This document shows positions 52,119 to 61,603 of a DNA stretch of 64,000 nucleotides, one piece after another. The position numbers were made by a program, and so were the translations under genes. The number at the start of each line of letters is the position of its first letter. Within the stretch, counting starts at the first letter, position 1. The DNA comes from Croceicoccus sp. GTDB taxonomy: Bacteria; Pseudomonadota; Alphaproteobacteria; Sphingomonadales; Sphingomonadaceae. The stretch spans positions 1-64,000 of the forward strand of contig NZMY01000037.1 of assembly GCA_002694745.1 (NCBI GenBank), in the 5' to 3' direction. The notes under the pieces were generated by a model that saw nothing but the letters and a program-made list of their open reading frames with translations, made no database searches and was not told the origin of the DNA.

Positions 52119-52153
52119 CCCGGAACCTTCCGGCAGCCACATTCGAATAATCG

Positions 52154-52194
52154 GCGGATCGGTCATTCCTGATGGCCGGTCCGCTCTTTATTAT
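52154..52194 (+). terminator. terminator after the small exported protein gene
   Basis: GCGGATCGG (52154-52162) pairs with CCGGTCCGC (52176-52184) with one T-G wobble, followed by TCTTTATTATT. It lies 36 bp after the stop codon. Confidence 0.75.
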
Positions 52195-52333
52195 TGGCCG
52201 TGCGGGAGGCCGCACCCTTCCACTCCCGCCTTGTCACGCGCGGCGCTTGGGCGCATGATCGCTCCGCGAGCGCCGTTCTTGCGGCGCAACCTGTCGATCC
52301 AAAGCGCCTGCAGTCGAGATGACGGTACAAACT

Positions 52334-52362
52334 CTGTCAGAAAACTGTAACACGGTCGTAAC
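52334..52362 (+). promoter_or_regulatory. PHO box (three 11-bp-spaced repeats) upstream of ppk
   Basis: CTGTCAG (52334-52340), AAAA, CTGTAAC (52345-52351), ACGG, TCGTAAC (52356-52362). The first two units closely match the PhoB consensus CTGTCAT-N4-CTGTCAC and the third extends the 11-bp phase. It ends 39 bp before the ppk start, so ppk-ppx is probably phosphate-starvation controlled. Confidence 0.75.
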
Positions 52363-52401
52363 ACCGGTTCCCCATCGCGCGCCCACCCCATTTTACCTTT
52401 C

Positions 52402-54567
52402 ATGGCGAGCGTGATGAACGAGATGTCGAGATCGGAAGCTGCAAGCCCGGAGGCGCTCGCGCCGCAGGATCTCTATTACAATCGCGAACTCAGCTGGCTG
52501 GCCTTCAACCGGCGCGTCTTGGCCGAGGCCTCGCGCCCCGAATATCCGCTGCTGGAACGGGTGCGCTTCCTCTCGATCTCGGGCAGCAATCTCGACGAAT
52601 TCATGATGATCCGCGTCGCGGGCCTTGCAGGGCAAGTGCGGCGCGGCATTTCGAAGCTGTCGATCGACGGGCGCACACCCTCGCAGCAGCTAGCCGCCAT
52701 TCGCGAAGCGACCGAGGCGCTGGAAGTGGCGCAGCAGGATGTCTGGCGCGACCTGCGCGAGCTTTTGGTGAAGGAGCGGATCCACGTCGCGGACGAGGGG
52801 CGCATCGATACCGCGGCGCGCAACTGGCTGAAGGATTATTTTCTCGACCATTTGCTGCCGGTGTTGACGCCGCAGGCGATCGATCCGGCCCATCCATTCC
52901 CCTTCGTCGCCAATCAGGGTCTAGGCGTCCTGTTTCACCTGACGCGCATTTCCGACGGCGAGCAGGTGGTCGAGATGATCCTCATCCCCTCGGCGCTGCC
53001 GCGTTTCGTGCGCGTGCCGGGGGAGGACGCGACCTATATCTCGATAGAGCGGCTGATCTGCCGGTTCGGCGAATTGCTGTTCCCCGGCTTCCGGATCGAG
53101 GGCGACGGCGCGTTCCGCGTGCTGCGCGATTCGGATATCGAGCTTGAGGAAGAGGCCGAGGATCTCGTCCGCTATTTCCGCACCGCGATCCAGCGCCGCC
53201 GTCGCGGCAGGGTCATCCAGCTTGAGATCGAGGAGGATTTCGATCCCGTTGCCGAGCAATTGCTGCGCGAGCAACTGGGCCTGTCCGATGCGCAGGTCAT
53301 CAAGACCAACGGGCTGATCGGGGTCGAAGGGCTCGCCGACATCGTCGACGAAGACCGCCCCGACCTGAAGTTCGAGCCCTATTCGCCGCGCTATCCCGAA
53401 CGCATCATGGAGCATGACGGGGACTGCTTCGCCGCCATCGGCGAAAAGGACATCGTCATCCACCACCCTTACGAGAGTTTCGAGGTGGTGGTCGATTTCG
53501 TCCGGCAGGCCGCCAGCGATCCCGACGTGGTGGCGATCAAGCAGACGCTTTACCGTGCAGGCAAGCAGTCGGCGATCATCAACGCGCTGATCGCGGCGGC
53601 AGAGGCGGGCAAGTCGGTCACCGCCGTGGTCGAGCTCAAGGCCCGTTTCGACGAGGAGCAGAACCTGCTGTGGGCCAATCAGCTGGAACGCGCGGGCGTG
53701 CAGGTGATCTATGGCTTCGTCGACTGGAAGACCCACGCCAAGGTGTCGATGGTCGTGCGGCGCGAGGGCAATCGCTATCGCACTTACTGCCACTTCGGCA
53801 CCGGCAATTATCATCCGGTGACGACGCGCATTTACACCGACCTGTCCTTCTTTACCGCCGATCCGCGTTTCGGGCGCGACGCGGCCAAGCTGTTCAATTT
53901 CGTCACCGGCTATGTCGAACCGCACGATATGGAACAGCTGGTCGTCTCGCCCATCGACATGCGCGACGAACTCTACCGCAATATCGACCGCGAGATTGCG
54001 AACCAGCAAGCCGGGCGACCGGCGGCCATCTGGGCCAAGCTGAATTCGCTGACCGACAAGGGCGTGATCGACAAGCTGTACGAGGCGGGGCAGGCGGGCG
54101 TGCAGATCAGCCTTGTGGTGCGCGGGATCTGCTGCCTGAAAACCGGGATCCCCGGCATTTCCGACACGATCGAGGTCAAGTCGATCATCGGCCGGTTCCT
54201 CGAACACAGCCGCATCTGGGCCTTTGCCAACGGCTATCGCCTGCCCAGTCCGCGGGCCCGCGTGTTCATCACCAGCGCCGACGCGATGAGCCGCAATCTC
54301 GACCGCCGGGTCGAGGCGATGGTCCCGATCCGCAATCGCACCGTTCACGACCAGATCCTGCAGCAGGTGCTGCTGGCCAACCTGCTCGACACCGAACAAA
54401 GCTGGATATTGCAGACCGATGGCAGCTATACCCGCGCCGACTCCTCGGACAGGCCATTCAACCTGCATAATTATTTCATGACCAACCCCTCGCTTTCGGG
54501 ACGCGGCCAGGCCCTTGTCGAGGATGCCGTGCCCCGCCTCGCCTTGCGCAAGGGCGCGCAGGTCTGA
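52402..54567 (+). CDS. ppk1: polyphosphate kinase 1
   Basis: A 721-residue enzyme that reversibly builds polyphosphate from ATP. The N-terminal domain begins YYNRELSWLAFNRRVL with ISGSNLDEFMMIRVAGL. The catalytic domains carry the autophosphorylated His464 in YCHFGTGNYH and the second conserved His602 in GRFLEHSRIWAF. SRNLDRRVEAMVPI near the C-terminus is also typical. Length is normal. It lies 13 bp before ppx, so the two form an operon making and breaking polyphosphate. A PHO box directly upstream points to PhoB control, as known for ppk in other proteobacteria. Confidence 0.97.
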   Translation: MASVMNEMSRSEAASPEALAPQDLYYNRELSWLAFNRRVLAEASRPEYPLLERVRFLSISGSNLDEFMMIRVAGLAGQVRRGISKLSIDGRTPSQQLAAIREATEALEVAQQDVWRDLRELLVKERIHVADEGRIDTAARNWLKDYFLDHLLPVLTPQAIDPAHPFPFVANQGLGVLFHLTRISDGEQVVEMILIPSALPRFVRVPGEDATYISIERLICRFGELLFPGFRIEGDGAFRVLRDSDIELEEEAEDLVRYFRTAIQRRRRGRVIQLEIEEDFDPVAEQLLREQLGLSDAQVIKTNGLIGVEGLADIVDEDRPDLKFEPYSPRYPERIMEHDGDCFAAIGEKDIVIHHPYESFEVVVDFVRQAASDPDVVAIKQTLYRAGKQSAIINALIAAAEAGKSVTAVVELKARFDEEQNLLWANQLERAGVQVIYGFVDWKTHAKVSMVVRREGNRYRTYCHFGTGNYHPVTTRIYTDLSFFTADPRFGRDAAKLFNFVTGYVEPHDMEQLVVSPIDMRDELYRNIDREIANQQAGRPAAIWAKLNSLTDKGVIDKLYEAGQAGVQISLVVRGICCLKTGIPGISDTIEVKSIIGRFLEHSRIWAFANGYRLPSPRARVFITSADAMSRNLDRRVEAMVPIRNRTVHDQILQQVLLANLLDTEQSWILQTDGSYTRADSSDRPFNLHNYFMTNPSLSGRGQALVEDAVPRLALRKGAQV

Positions 54568-54580
54568 CAAGATAGAGAAA

Positions 54581-56152
54581 ATGACCTCTCAGAATATTCG
54601 AAGAAAGCGCGACGCGTCCCGCAGCAATGGCGGGTTTACCTGCGCCGTGATCGATATCGGTTCCAACACCGTCCGCATGGTCGTCTATGGCGGCTCGCCG
54701 CGCGCGCCGACCGTGCTGATGAACGAAAAGGTCACGGCGCGGCTTGGCCGCGACCTTGCCGATACGGGCCGGATGCCGGACGAGGCGATCGAACTTGCGC
54801 TTGGCGGCTTGGCCCGCTTTGCGCTGATCTTGTCGGATCTTGAGATCGACGACGTCCAGACGGTCGCCACCGCCGCCGTGCGAGAGGCGGAGAACGGGGC
54901 TGAATTCCTTGCAAAGGTCGAGGATCTGGGGCTGCACCCCCGCCTGATTTCGGGCGAGGAGGAAGCGCAGGTCAGTGCGATGGGCGTCATCGGGGCTTTT
55001 CCGGGGCGCGAAGGCGTGGTCGCCGATCTGGGCGGCGGCAGCCTCGAACTCGTGGCGATCCGCGACGGGGAGCCGCAGGGCGGGGTCAGCATGCCGCTGG
55101 GCACGCTGCGTCTCGCGTCCTTGCTGGAACAGGGCGAAGACCGCGTCGACGAGGTGATCGAACAGGCGCTGCGCGACGCGGGTTGGGACCATTCCATAAC
55201 CGGCCCGCTGTTCATGGTGGGCGGCACCTGGCGCTCGATGGCGCTCTATTCGATGCATCGCCAGTCGCATCCGCTGTCCGACCCGCATGGCCTGTCGATC
55301 AATTCGGCCGATGCCGCCAAGCTGGCGAAGCGGATTGCGCGGGCCGACGTGGGCGACCTGAAGGCGGTGCCGCGCGTGTCATCGATGCGCGCATCCATCC
55401 TGCCGGGAGCGGCGGTGCTGCTGGGTGCCCTGCTGACGCGGCTGCAACCCGAAGGGCTCGTCTTTTCGTCATGGGGCCTGCGCGAAGGGCTGTTGCATTC
55501 GCGGCTGAGCAAGGCTGAGCGTGCACAGGACCCCTTGCTGGCGGGCATCGGCTATTTCGCGGCGCAGATCGGCGCATCGCCTGCCGTTTCCGCCCGGATC
55601 GCAGGCTGGACCGTCGCGGCCCTGCCGACGGAGCGGCACGGAACCGAACGGCTTCGGCTGGCGGCCACGATGCTCTCACTCGCATCCATGCAGGTCGAGC
55701 CCAATCTTCGCACGACGCAGGCGGTCGAATGGGCGCTCTACAAGCGCTGGCTGGATCTGACCGATAGTGAGCGGGGCATGCTGGCCGCCGCCGTCCTCGC
55801 CAATAGCGGACAGACCGACTTGCCCGAATCCATTGCCGCGCTCGCCCCCGCGGATCGCCTGCACGAGGCGGCGGGATGGGGACTGGCGACGCGGCTGTGC
55901 CGCCGGCTGGGCGGGCAATCGCGCAAATCGCTCAACGTCAGCCTGCTGGCAGTCGAGGATGGCGATCTGAAACTCTATCTGCGCAGCAGCCATGCCGCCT
56001 TGTACGGCTCGCCCCCGCGCAAGGACATAAAGCTTCTGGCTGAGCATCTGGGCCTGACCCCCGCGGTCGAAATCCTGTCAAAGGAAGATTTCGCCGCGAA
56101 GCGCGACGAGATTGCCGACCGCAAGTGGAGCGACGCGATAGCCGCCAAATAG
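54581..56152 (+). CDS. ppx: exopolyphosphatase (Ppx/GppA family)
   Basis: A 523-residue phosphatase of the actin-like ASKHA fold. It has the phosphate-1 loop VIDIGSNTVRMVVY, AVREAENGAEFL, and the second ATPase-like motif VVADLGGGSLELVAI. A C-terminal HD-like helical region (about 330-500) follows, including a conserved WGLREGLL. It removes terminal phosphates from polyphosphate; a role as guanosine pentaphosphatase (GppA) cannot be excluded. ATG 54581 is chosen over the in-frame 54515, which would overlap ppk and add atypical residues. It follows ppk by 13 bp and is closed by a terminator. Confidence 0.93.
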   Translation: MTSQNIRRKRDASRSNGGFTCAVIDIGSNTVRMVVYGGSPRAPTVLMNEKVTARLGRDLADTGRMPDEAIELALGGLARFALILSDLEIDDVQTVATAAVREAENGAEFLAKVEDLGLHPRLISGEEEAQVSAMGVIGAFPGREGVVADLGGGSLELVAIRDGEPQGGVSMPLGTLRLASLLEQGEDRVDEVIEQALRDAGWDHSITGPLFMVGGTWRSMALYSMHRQSHPLSDPHGLSINSADAAKLAKRIARADVGDLKAVPRVSSMRASILPGAAVLLGALLTRLQPEGLVFSSWGLREGLLHSRLSKAERAQDPLLAGIGYFAAQIGASPAVSARIAGWTVAALPTERHGTERLRLAATMLSLASMQVEPNLRTTQAVEWALYKRWLDLTDSERGMLAAAVLANSGQTDLPESIAALAPADRLHEAAGWGLATRLCRRLGGQSRKSLNVSLLAVEDGDLKLYLRSSHAALYGSPPRKDIKLLAEHLGLTPAVEILSKEDFAAKRDEIADRKWSDAIAAK

Positions 56153-56154
56153 AA

Positions 56155-56190
56155 AAACGCCCCTGCCTTGCGGCGGGGGCGTTTCCTTTG
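56155..56190. terminator. terminator after ppx
   Basis: AAACGCCCC (56155-56163) pairs with GGGGCGTTT (56176-56184), an A-to-U stem end followed by CCTTTG. Placed 2 bp after the ppx stop and 30 bp before the convergent csbD stop; the symmetric A/T ends suit both directions. Confidence 0.88.
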
Positions 56191-56214
56191 GCTTGCGGCA
56201 AAACTGTGTGAAGG

Positions 56215-56385
56215 TCAGATGTCGTTGCCGAGCTTGCCTTCGACTTCACCCTTCAGTTGCTGAGCATCGCCCTTGGCTTCCTGCTCGCGGCCTTCCTGAC
56301 GGGTCTGCGGATTGCCGCTTTCCTGCTTGGCCTTGCCGATGGCTTCATTGGTGTTGCCTTTGATCTTTTCGGTGAGCTCACCCAT
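56215..56385 (-). CDS. CsbD-family stress protein
   Basis: A 56-residue, highly charged protein of the CsbD type: GELTEKIKGNTNEAIGKAKQ then EAKGDAQQLKGEVEGKLGN, the usual K-G-x-x-x-E-A-x-G-K pattern, and a C-terminal GNDI. Members are small, soluble, often induced by general stress (sigma-B or EcfG regulons), with no known mechanism. ATG 56385 is chosen because GGAAAGGAG lies 6 bases upstream; a longer frame to 56511 is rejected. It is convergent with ppx. Confidence 0.9.
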   Translation of the reverse strand: MGELTEKIKGNTNEAIGKAKQESGNPQTRQEGREQEAKGDAQQLKGEVEGKLGNDI

Positions 56386-56587
56386 GGTGGTCTCCTTTCC
56401 ATTATCTGGCCCGGTCATTCGGGCTTTGATATGGAAACGGGTGGCCAAGCCGTACGATCCAGGCTTGCACTCGTCCTGCCGCGCTAAAGGCGCGTCTGGG
56501 CGCGAAGCCACAAAAAAGCCACAGTTTATGAGGGTTTTACCGTCCAGCGGCGGAGGCCTTGGGCCGCCTGCGTAGTCCGGAAGAAAG

Positions 56588-56662
56588 TGGCTCCCCGAGT
56601 TGGATTCGAACCAACGACCAAGTGATTAACAGTCACCTACTCTACCGCTGAGCTATCGGGGA
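56588..56662 (-). tRNA. tRNA-Asn (GTT)
   Basis: A 75-nt tRNA with encoded CCA, read from 56662 down to 56588. Acceptor TCCCCGA pairs with TCGGGGA, the D-arm has TAGCTCAGCGGTAGAG, the anticodon loop has CTGTTAA with GTT (56630-56628), and the T-arm has GGTTCGAATCC. The discriminator is G, as expected for asparagine. Confidence 0.97.
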
Positions 56663-56796
56663 GCAGCCCCCCAAGCGGTATTGAGGGGGGCAGGGCCGTG
56701 CCTATATGAAGGCGCATTGGGTTTGGCAAGCCGCGATTTTCATCTTTTTCCGCAAGACGGCCAGATTGCGGAAAAAACACCCGAAACGCATCCGGC

Positions 56797-57579
56797 TCAG
56801 ATCATGAACTGCTCGCCCACGATCCGCTCGTCCAGGCTGTGGCCGCGGTCGAACAGCAGGGTCAGGTCGCACTCATGCGCGATCTTCACATCGATGCTGG
56901 CGACGTTGCGGATCTCCTTCTGATCGGCAACGGCAGAGACGGGACGCTTCGACGCATTCAGCGCCTTGATCGAGATGGGCAGGAAATCGGGCAGGATCGC
57001 CCCGCGCCAGCGCCGGGGGCGGAACGCGCTGATCGGGGTCAGCGCCAGCAGCCCGCAGGATAGTGGCAGGATCGGGCCATTGGCGGAAAAATTATACGCG
57101 GTGGACCCGGCAGGCGTCGCCACCAGCACGCCGTCGCAGGCCAGTTCGGGAATGCGGATCTTGCCGCCCACGCTGATCTGCAATTTGGCGGTCTGGCGCG
57201 TTTCCCTCAGCAGAGAGACCTCGTTTATAGCGTGCCCGGTGATCGTCTCGCCGCTTTGCGTGACGGCGGTCATGTCCAGCGGCGAAACGGTCTGCGCGCG
57301 CGCCGCCGCGACCCGTTCGGCGATAGGCGCATTCACGCTGGGCAGCTTGTTCATCAGAAAGCCGACCGTGCCCAGGTTCATGCCATAGGCGGGGATGATC
57401 CGCTTGGTCTCAAGCATGTGGTGCAGCGTCTGCAGCATGAAGCCGTCGCCGCCCAGCACGACCACGGCGTCGGCTTCCTCCAGCGGCACCCAGTCATGCT
57501 CACCGCGCAGGCGCTGGGCCGCCCGCTGCGCCTTGTCGGTGTCAGAGACGGCCAGCGCCAGTCGCCTGTATTCTGCCAT
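56797..57579 (-). CDS. nadK: NAD kinase
   Basis: A 260-residue enzyme making NADP from NAD and ATP, the only route to NADP. The nucleotide site is VVVLGGDGFMLQTLH (GGDG at about 43-46). The NAD-binding region shows GFLMNKLP, AINEVSLLRETRQTAKLQ and the conserved ACDGVLVATPAGSTAYNFSANGP, split here as ACDGVLVATP and AGSTAYNFSANGP. Length is typical for the short alphaproteobacterial form. It lies 74 bp downstream of mfd in the same direction and may share its transcript. Confidence 0.95.
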   Translation of the reverse strand: MAEYRRLALAVSDTDKAQRAAQRLRGEHDWVPLEEADAVVVLGGDGFMLQTLHHMLETKRIIPAYGMNLGTVGFLMNKLPSVNAPIAERVAAARAQTVSPLDMTAVTQSGETITGHAINEVSLLRETRQTAKLQISVGGKIRIPELACDGVLVATPAGSTAYNFSANGPILPLSCGLLALTPISAFRPRRWRGAILPDFLPISIKALNASKRPVSAVADQKEIRNVASIDVKIAHECDLTLLFDRGHSLDERIVGEQFMI

Positions 57580-57653
57580 TCAGCCCTCTCGTCGCAATTC
57601 GGCGCGACCCTATGGGCGGGATGGCGCGAAAGCAATGACCGCCGGGCGTTGCA

Positions 57654-60600
57654 TCAGGCGGGTTCGGTCTTCTTCGCAGGCTTGGCGGCGCGCCGCACGA
57701 TGCCCGACAGTCCCTTGGTCAGCTGGAACAGGCCGTTGAGCCGCGCCTTCGGATCGTTCCACGGGCGTTCGATCACCAGCTTGTTGTCGGGCCGCAGGCG
57801 CGCGGTTCCCTTCAGCCGTTCGACATAGCCGATCAGGCCCATCGGATCGGGGAACTCGTCCTTGTGGAAATGGATCAGCGCGCCGCGCGGGCCGACATCG
57901 ATCTTGGCGATATTGGCGGCCAGCGCCTGCGCCTTGATCTCGATCAGCTTGACCAGGTTCTCGGTCGGCGAAGGGAGCGGACCGAACCGGTCGATCATCT
58001 CGGCCGCGATACCCTCGATCGATTCCTTGTCGTCCGCGTCGTTCAGGCGGCGATAGAGCGCCATGCGCACGGCCAGATCGGGGACGTAATCCTCGGGGAT
58101 CATGATCGGCGCATCGACGGTAATCTGCGGGCTCAGGCTGCTGCGGTCCTCGACCACGCCCAGATCGCCCGCCTTGGCCGCCAGAATCGCGTCTTCCAGC
58201 ATCGATTGATAGAGTTCGAAGCCGACCTCGCGGATATGGCCCGACTGCTCGTCGCCCAGCAGATTGCCCGCGCCGCGAATGTCGAGGTCGTGGCTGGCCA
58301 GCTGGAAACCGGCGCCCAGCGAATCGAGATCGCCCAGCACCTTCAGCCGCTTTTCCGCGACCTCGGACAATTGCGTGCCCGCATCATGCGTCAGCAGCGC
58401 ATAGGCGCGCAGCTTCGCCCGGCCGACGCGCCCGCGAAGCTGGTAAAGCTGTGCAAGGCCGAACCGATCGGCGCGGTGGATGATGATCGTATTGGCCGAA
58501 GGGATGTCCAGCCCACTCTCGACCACGGTGGTCGACAGCAGCACTTCGTATTTCTTTTCGTAAAAGGCGCTCATGCGCTCTTCCAGCTCGGTCGCGGGCA
58601 TCTGGCCGTGGGCGGCGACATAGCGCACCTCGGGCACGTTCTCGCGCAGCCATTCCTCGATCTCGCCCATGTCGGAAATGCGCGGCACGACGATGAAGCT
58701 CTGCCCGCCGCGGTGATGTTCGCGCAGCAAGGCCTCGCGCACCACCATGTCATCCCATTCCATCACATAGGTGCGCACCGCCAGCCGGTCGACAGGCGGG
58801 GTCTGGATGACCGACAGTTCGCGCAGACCCGACATCGCCATCTGCAACGTGCGCGGGATCGGCGTGGCGGTCAGCGTCAGCACGTGGACATTGGCGCGCA
58901 GGGCCTTCAGCTTTTCCTTGTGCGTCACGCCAAAGCGCTGTTCCTCGTCCACGATGACGAGGCCGAGGCGCTTGAACTTGACGCTCTTGGACAGGATCGC
59001 ATGGGTGCCGATGACGATGTCGACGGTGCCGTCTTCCAGCCCGTCGCGCGTCTCGGACGCTTCCTTGGACGGGACCAGGCGCGAGAGGCGGCCGATCTTG
59101 ATGGGAAAGCCCGCGAAACGCTCGGTGAAATTACTGTAGTGCTGCCGCGCGAGCAGGGTGGTCGGCGCGATCATCACCACCTGCTGCCCCGCCATCGCGG
59201 CAAGAAACGCGGCGCGCAGCGCCACCTCGGTCTTGCCGAAGCCGACGTCGCCGCAGACCAGCCGGTCCATCGCGCGGCCATCGGCCAGATCGGTCATCAC
59301 GTCGCCGATGGCGCGCTCCTGATCGTCGGTCTCGTCCCACGGGAAGCGGTCGACGAAGGCATTGTAGTCGGCTTCCGGCTCGATCACCGGCGCCTTTTGC
59401 AGCGCGCGTTTCGCGGCGGTCGCCAGCAGTTCATGCGCGATCTCGCGGATGCGCTCCTTCAGCCGACTCTTGCGCTTCTGCCAGGCCTCGCCGCCCAGCC
59501 GGTCTAGCGCGGCATTCTCGTTCTCGCTGCCATAGCGCGACAGCACGTCGAGGTTTTCGACCGGGACATAGAGCTTGTCTCCGCCGTGATATTCCAGCGC
59601 GACGCAATCGTGCGGGCTCTTCCCCACAGGGATCGATTCAAGGCCGAGATAGCGCCCGATGCCATGATCCATGTGGACGATCAGATCGCCGGGTGCGAGC
59701 GCCTGCAATTCGGCCAGGAACGCATCGGCGTCCTTGCGCCGCTTCTTGCGGCGGACCAGCCGGTCGCCCAGTAGGTCGCGTTCGGTCAGCAGCTCGATCT
59801 CGTCGCTGACGAACCCGCTTTCCAGCGGCAGCACCACGGCCACGGGCTTGCCCTTGGCGGCAAGGCCCAGCGCCTCCTGCCAGCTCTTTGCAACGGCGGG
59901 CTCCCGCTTGCCCGCTTCGCCCAGCTGCGGCGCGATGCGCCCGCGCGAGCCGGGGGAGTAGCAGGCCAGCACCACGCGCTTTCCGTCCTTTGCCTGCTTT
60001 TCCAAATGCTTCGACGCCGCTTCGTAGACATTCTCCGACCGCGACCTTTCAGGCGCGAAGTCGCGGGCCGAGGCAAATCCGAAATCCAGCGAGCGCTCGC
60101 TCTCCGGCTCGGCAAAGATAGAGCTGCGATGCACGGGCCAACCGGTCAATGCCGCGCTGAACTCGTCCTCCGCCAGATAGAGCGCATCGGTGGCCAGCGG
60201 GCGATAGCTGCCCGCCTTCTGCCCCGCCGCCTGTTGCCGCGCCTGCCGATAGTCGCGGATCTCGGCCAGCCGTTCCTCGCCAGCGCGGATCGCGCCGCCG
60301 TCGATGATGACGCAGTCGTCCTTGCCCAGATGGTCGAACAGGGTGGACAGCTTCTCCTCGAACAGCGGAAGCCAGTGCTCCATGCCCGCCAGACGCCGCC
60401 CCTCGCTGACCGCCTGATACAGCGGATCGCCGGTGGCATTGGCCCCGAACATTTCGCGGTAGCGGCCCCGGAAACGCTTGATCGTGTCCTCGGTCAGCAG
60501 GGCCTCGCTGGCGGGCAGCAACAAATGTTCCTCCGCCACGCCGGTGGTGCGCTGGGTCGTCGGGTCATAGAGCCGCATGCTCTCCAGCTCGTCGCCGAAG

Positions 60601-61196
60601 AAGTCGAGCCGCAGCCCGGCCTGGATCGTCTCTCCCGCCTCGTTCTTCGTCTTCAGGCCCGACGGCACGATGTCGAAGATCGACCCGCGCACCGCGAATT
60701 CGCCCGCATCGATGGCGGTGTCGCTGCGCGCATAGCCCTGCCGCTGCAGCAGGGCAGTCAGGCTCTCGTGCCCGATCTCGATGCCGGGCTTCAGCATGCG
60801 AGTCGCCTCGCGAATGCGGAACGGGGTCAGCACACGTTGCAGCAGCGCATTGACCGTCGTGACAAGCAGTTGCGGGCCGTCAGGTTTTCCCTGCAACGCC
60901 TGCAGTGCCGCCAGCCGCCGTGCGCTGACCGACAGCGCAGGGCTGGACCGGTCATAGGGCAGGCAGTCCCACGCCGGAAACTCGATCACCTCCAGTTCGG
61001 GCGCGAAGAACGGCGCGGCATCGGCGATTGCGATCATCGCCTGCTCGTCCGGCGCGACGAAGACCGCGCGCGCGGCATTTCCCGTGCCGCGGCACGCCCG
61101 TGCAAGGTCGGACAGCACGAGCGGCAATGCACCGCGCGCAAGCGAAGACAGCACCAGCGGCTGTTCCGCGGCGATCAGGCGTGAAAGATCGGTCAT
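57654..61196 (-). CDS. mfd: transcription-repair coupling factor
   Basis: An 1180-residue translocase that displaces stalled RNA polymerase and recruits UvrA for nucleotide excision repair. The UvrB-homology region is N-terminal (AWDCLPYDRSSPALSVSARRLAAL split around residue 75-100). The RNA-polymerase-binding domain begins near GDLIVHMDHGIGRYLGLESI. The helicase core has Walker A GDVGFGKTEVALRAA (about 649) and the DEEQ box VIVDEEQRFGV. The TRG motif region and C-terminal domain (DRFGPLPSPTENLVKLIEIK) follow. Length is normal (about 1150-1180). It lies 45 bp after sdhE and 74 bp before nadK. Confidence 0.97.
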   Translation of the reverse strand: MTDLSRLIAAEQPLVLSSLARGALPLVLSDLARACRGTGNAARAVFVAPDEQAMIAIADAAPFFAPELEVIEFPAWDCLPYDRSSPALSVSARRLAALQALQGKPDGPQLLVTTVNALLQRVLTPFRIREATRMLKPGIEIGHESLTALLQRQGYARSDTAIDAGEFAVRGSIFDIVPSGLKTKNEAGETIQAGLRLDFFGDELESMRLYDPTTQRTTGVAEEHLLLPASEALLTEDTIKRFRGRYREMFGANATGDPLYQAVSEGRRLAGMEHWLPLFEEKLSTLFDHLGKDDCVIIDGGAIRAGEERLAEIRDYRQARQQAAGQKAGSYRPLATDALYLAEDEFSAALTGWPVHRSSIFAEPESERSLDFGFASARDFAPERSRSENVYEAASKHLEKQAKDGKRVVLACYSPGSRGRIAPQLGEAGKREPAVAKSWQEALGLAAKGKPVAVVLPLESGFVSDEIELLTERDLLGDRLVRRKKRRKDADAFLAELQALAPGDLIVHMDHGIGRYLGLESIPVGKSPHDCVALEYHGGDKLYVPVENLDVLSRYGSENENAALDRLGGEAWQKRKSRLKERIREIAHELLATAAKRALQKAPVIEPEADYNAFVDRFPWDETDDQERAIGDVMTDLADGRAMDRLVCGDVGFGKTEVALRAAFLAAMAGQQVVMIAPTTLLARQHYSNFTERFAGFPIKIGRLSRLVPSKEASETRDGLEDGTVDIVIGTHAILSKSVKFKRLGLVIVDEEQRFGVTHKEKLKALRANVHVLTLTATPIPRTLQMAMSGLRELSVIQTPPVDRLAVRTYVMEWDDMVVREALLREHHRGGQSFIVVPRISDMGEIEEWLRENVPEVRYVAAHGQMPATELEERMSAFYEKKYEVLLSTTVVESGLDIPSANTIIIHRADRFGLAQLYQLRGRVGRAKLRAYALLTHDAGTQLSEVAEKRLKVLGDLDSLGAGFQLASHDLDIRGAGNLLGDEQSGHIREVGFELYQSMLEDAILAAKAGDLGVVEDRSSLSPQITVDAPIMIPEDYVPDLAVRMALYRRLNDADDKESIEGIAAEMIDRFGPLPSPTENLVKLIEIKAQALAANIAKIDVGPRGALIHFHKDEFPDPMGLIGYVERLKGTARLRPDNKLVIERPWNDPKARLNGLFQLTKGLSGIVRRAAKPAKKTEPA

Positions 61197-61241
61197 GTCG
61201 GGGCTATCTGGCGACGGAATGGCCGCCCTGCAACCCCCGAC

Positions 61242-61538
61242 CTACTTATGGATATAGATGTAGTCGAGCCGCTGGAGCGCATCCATCATCGGCCCCTCGA
61301 ACCTCTGGGGAGGGGGCTGGACGCCCAGCGCCCAGGCCATGATGTCGACGTCATCCTCGTCCAGCAGCGCCTCGAACCAGGTGAGTTCCTGTTCGACCCA
61401 TTCGGCATGGCGCTGGTCGAAATAGCCGCCGATCATGAAATCGGCCTCGCGCGTGCCGCGGTGCCATGCGCGGAACTTTGCCCTGTTCAGCCTGTCCGGG
61501 CTGGGGCCGTCCTGTTCGGGTTTCGCAGCGTCGCTCAT
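61242..61538 (-). CDS. sdhE: succinate dehydrogenase assembly factor, SdhE family
   Basis: A 98-residue protein of the SdhE/SDHAF2 family, which helps insert covalent FAD into the succinate dehydrogenase flavoprotein. The conserved N-terminal core is visible as RAKFRAWHRGTREADFMIGGY, containing the RG-x-RE pattern, followed by the helical acidic segment ELTWFEALLDEDDVDIMAW. Length is normal. It heads a leftward run sdhE-mfd-nadK and is divergent from recG (65 bp). Placement of sdhE between recG and mfd is common in alphaproteobacteria as I recall it. Confidence 0.92.
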   Translation of the reverse strand: MSDAAKPEQDGPSPDRLNRAKFRAWHRGTREADFMIGGYFDQRHAEWVEQELTWFEALLDEDDVDIMAWALGVQPPPQRFEGPMMDALQRLDYIYIHK

Positions 61539-61603
61539 GTCGGTCGGGTATACCTGTCCGCGATGCGGTGCAAGCGGGGGAATGCGGCGCTATAGCCATC
61601 ATC

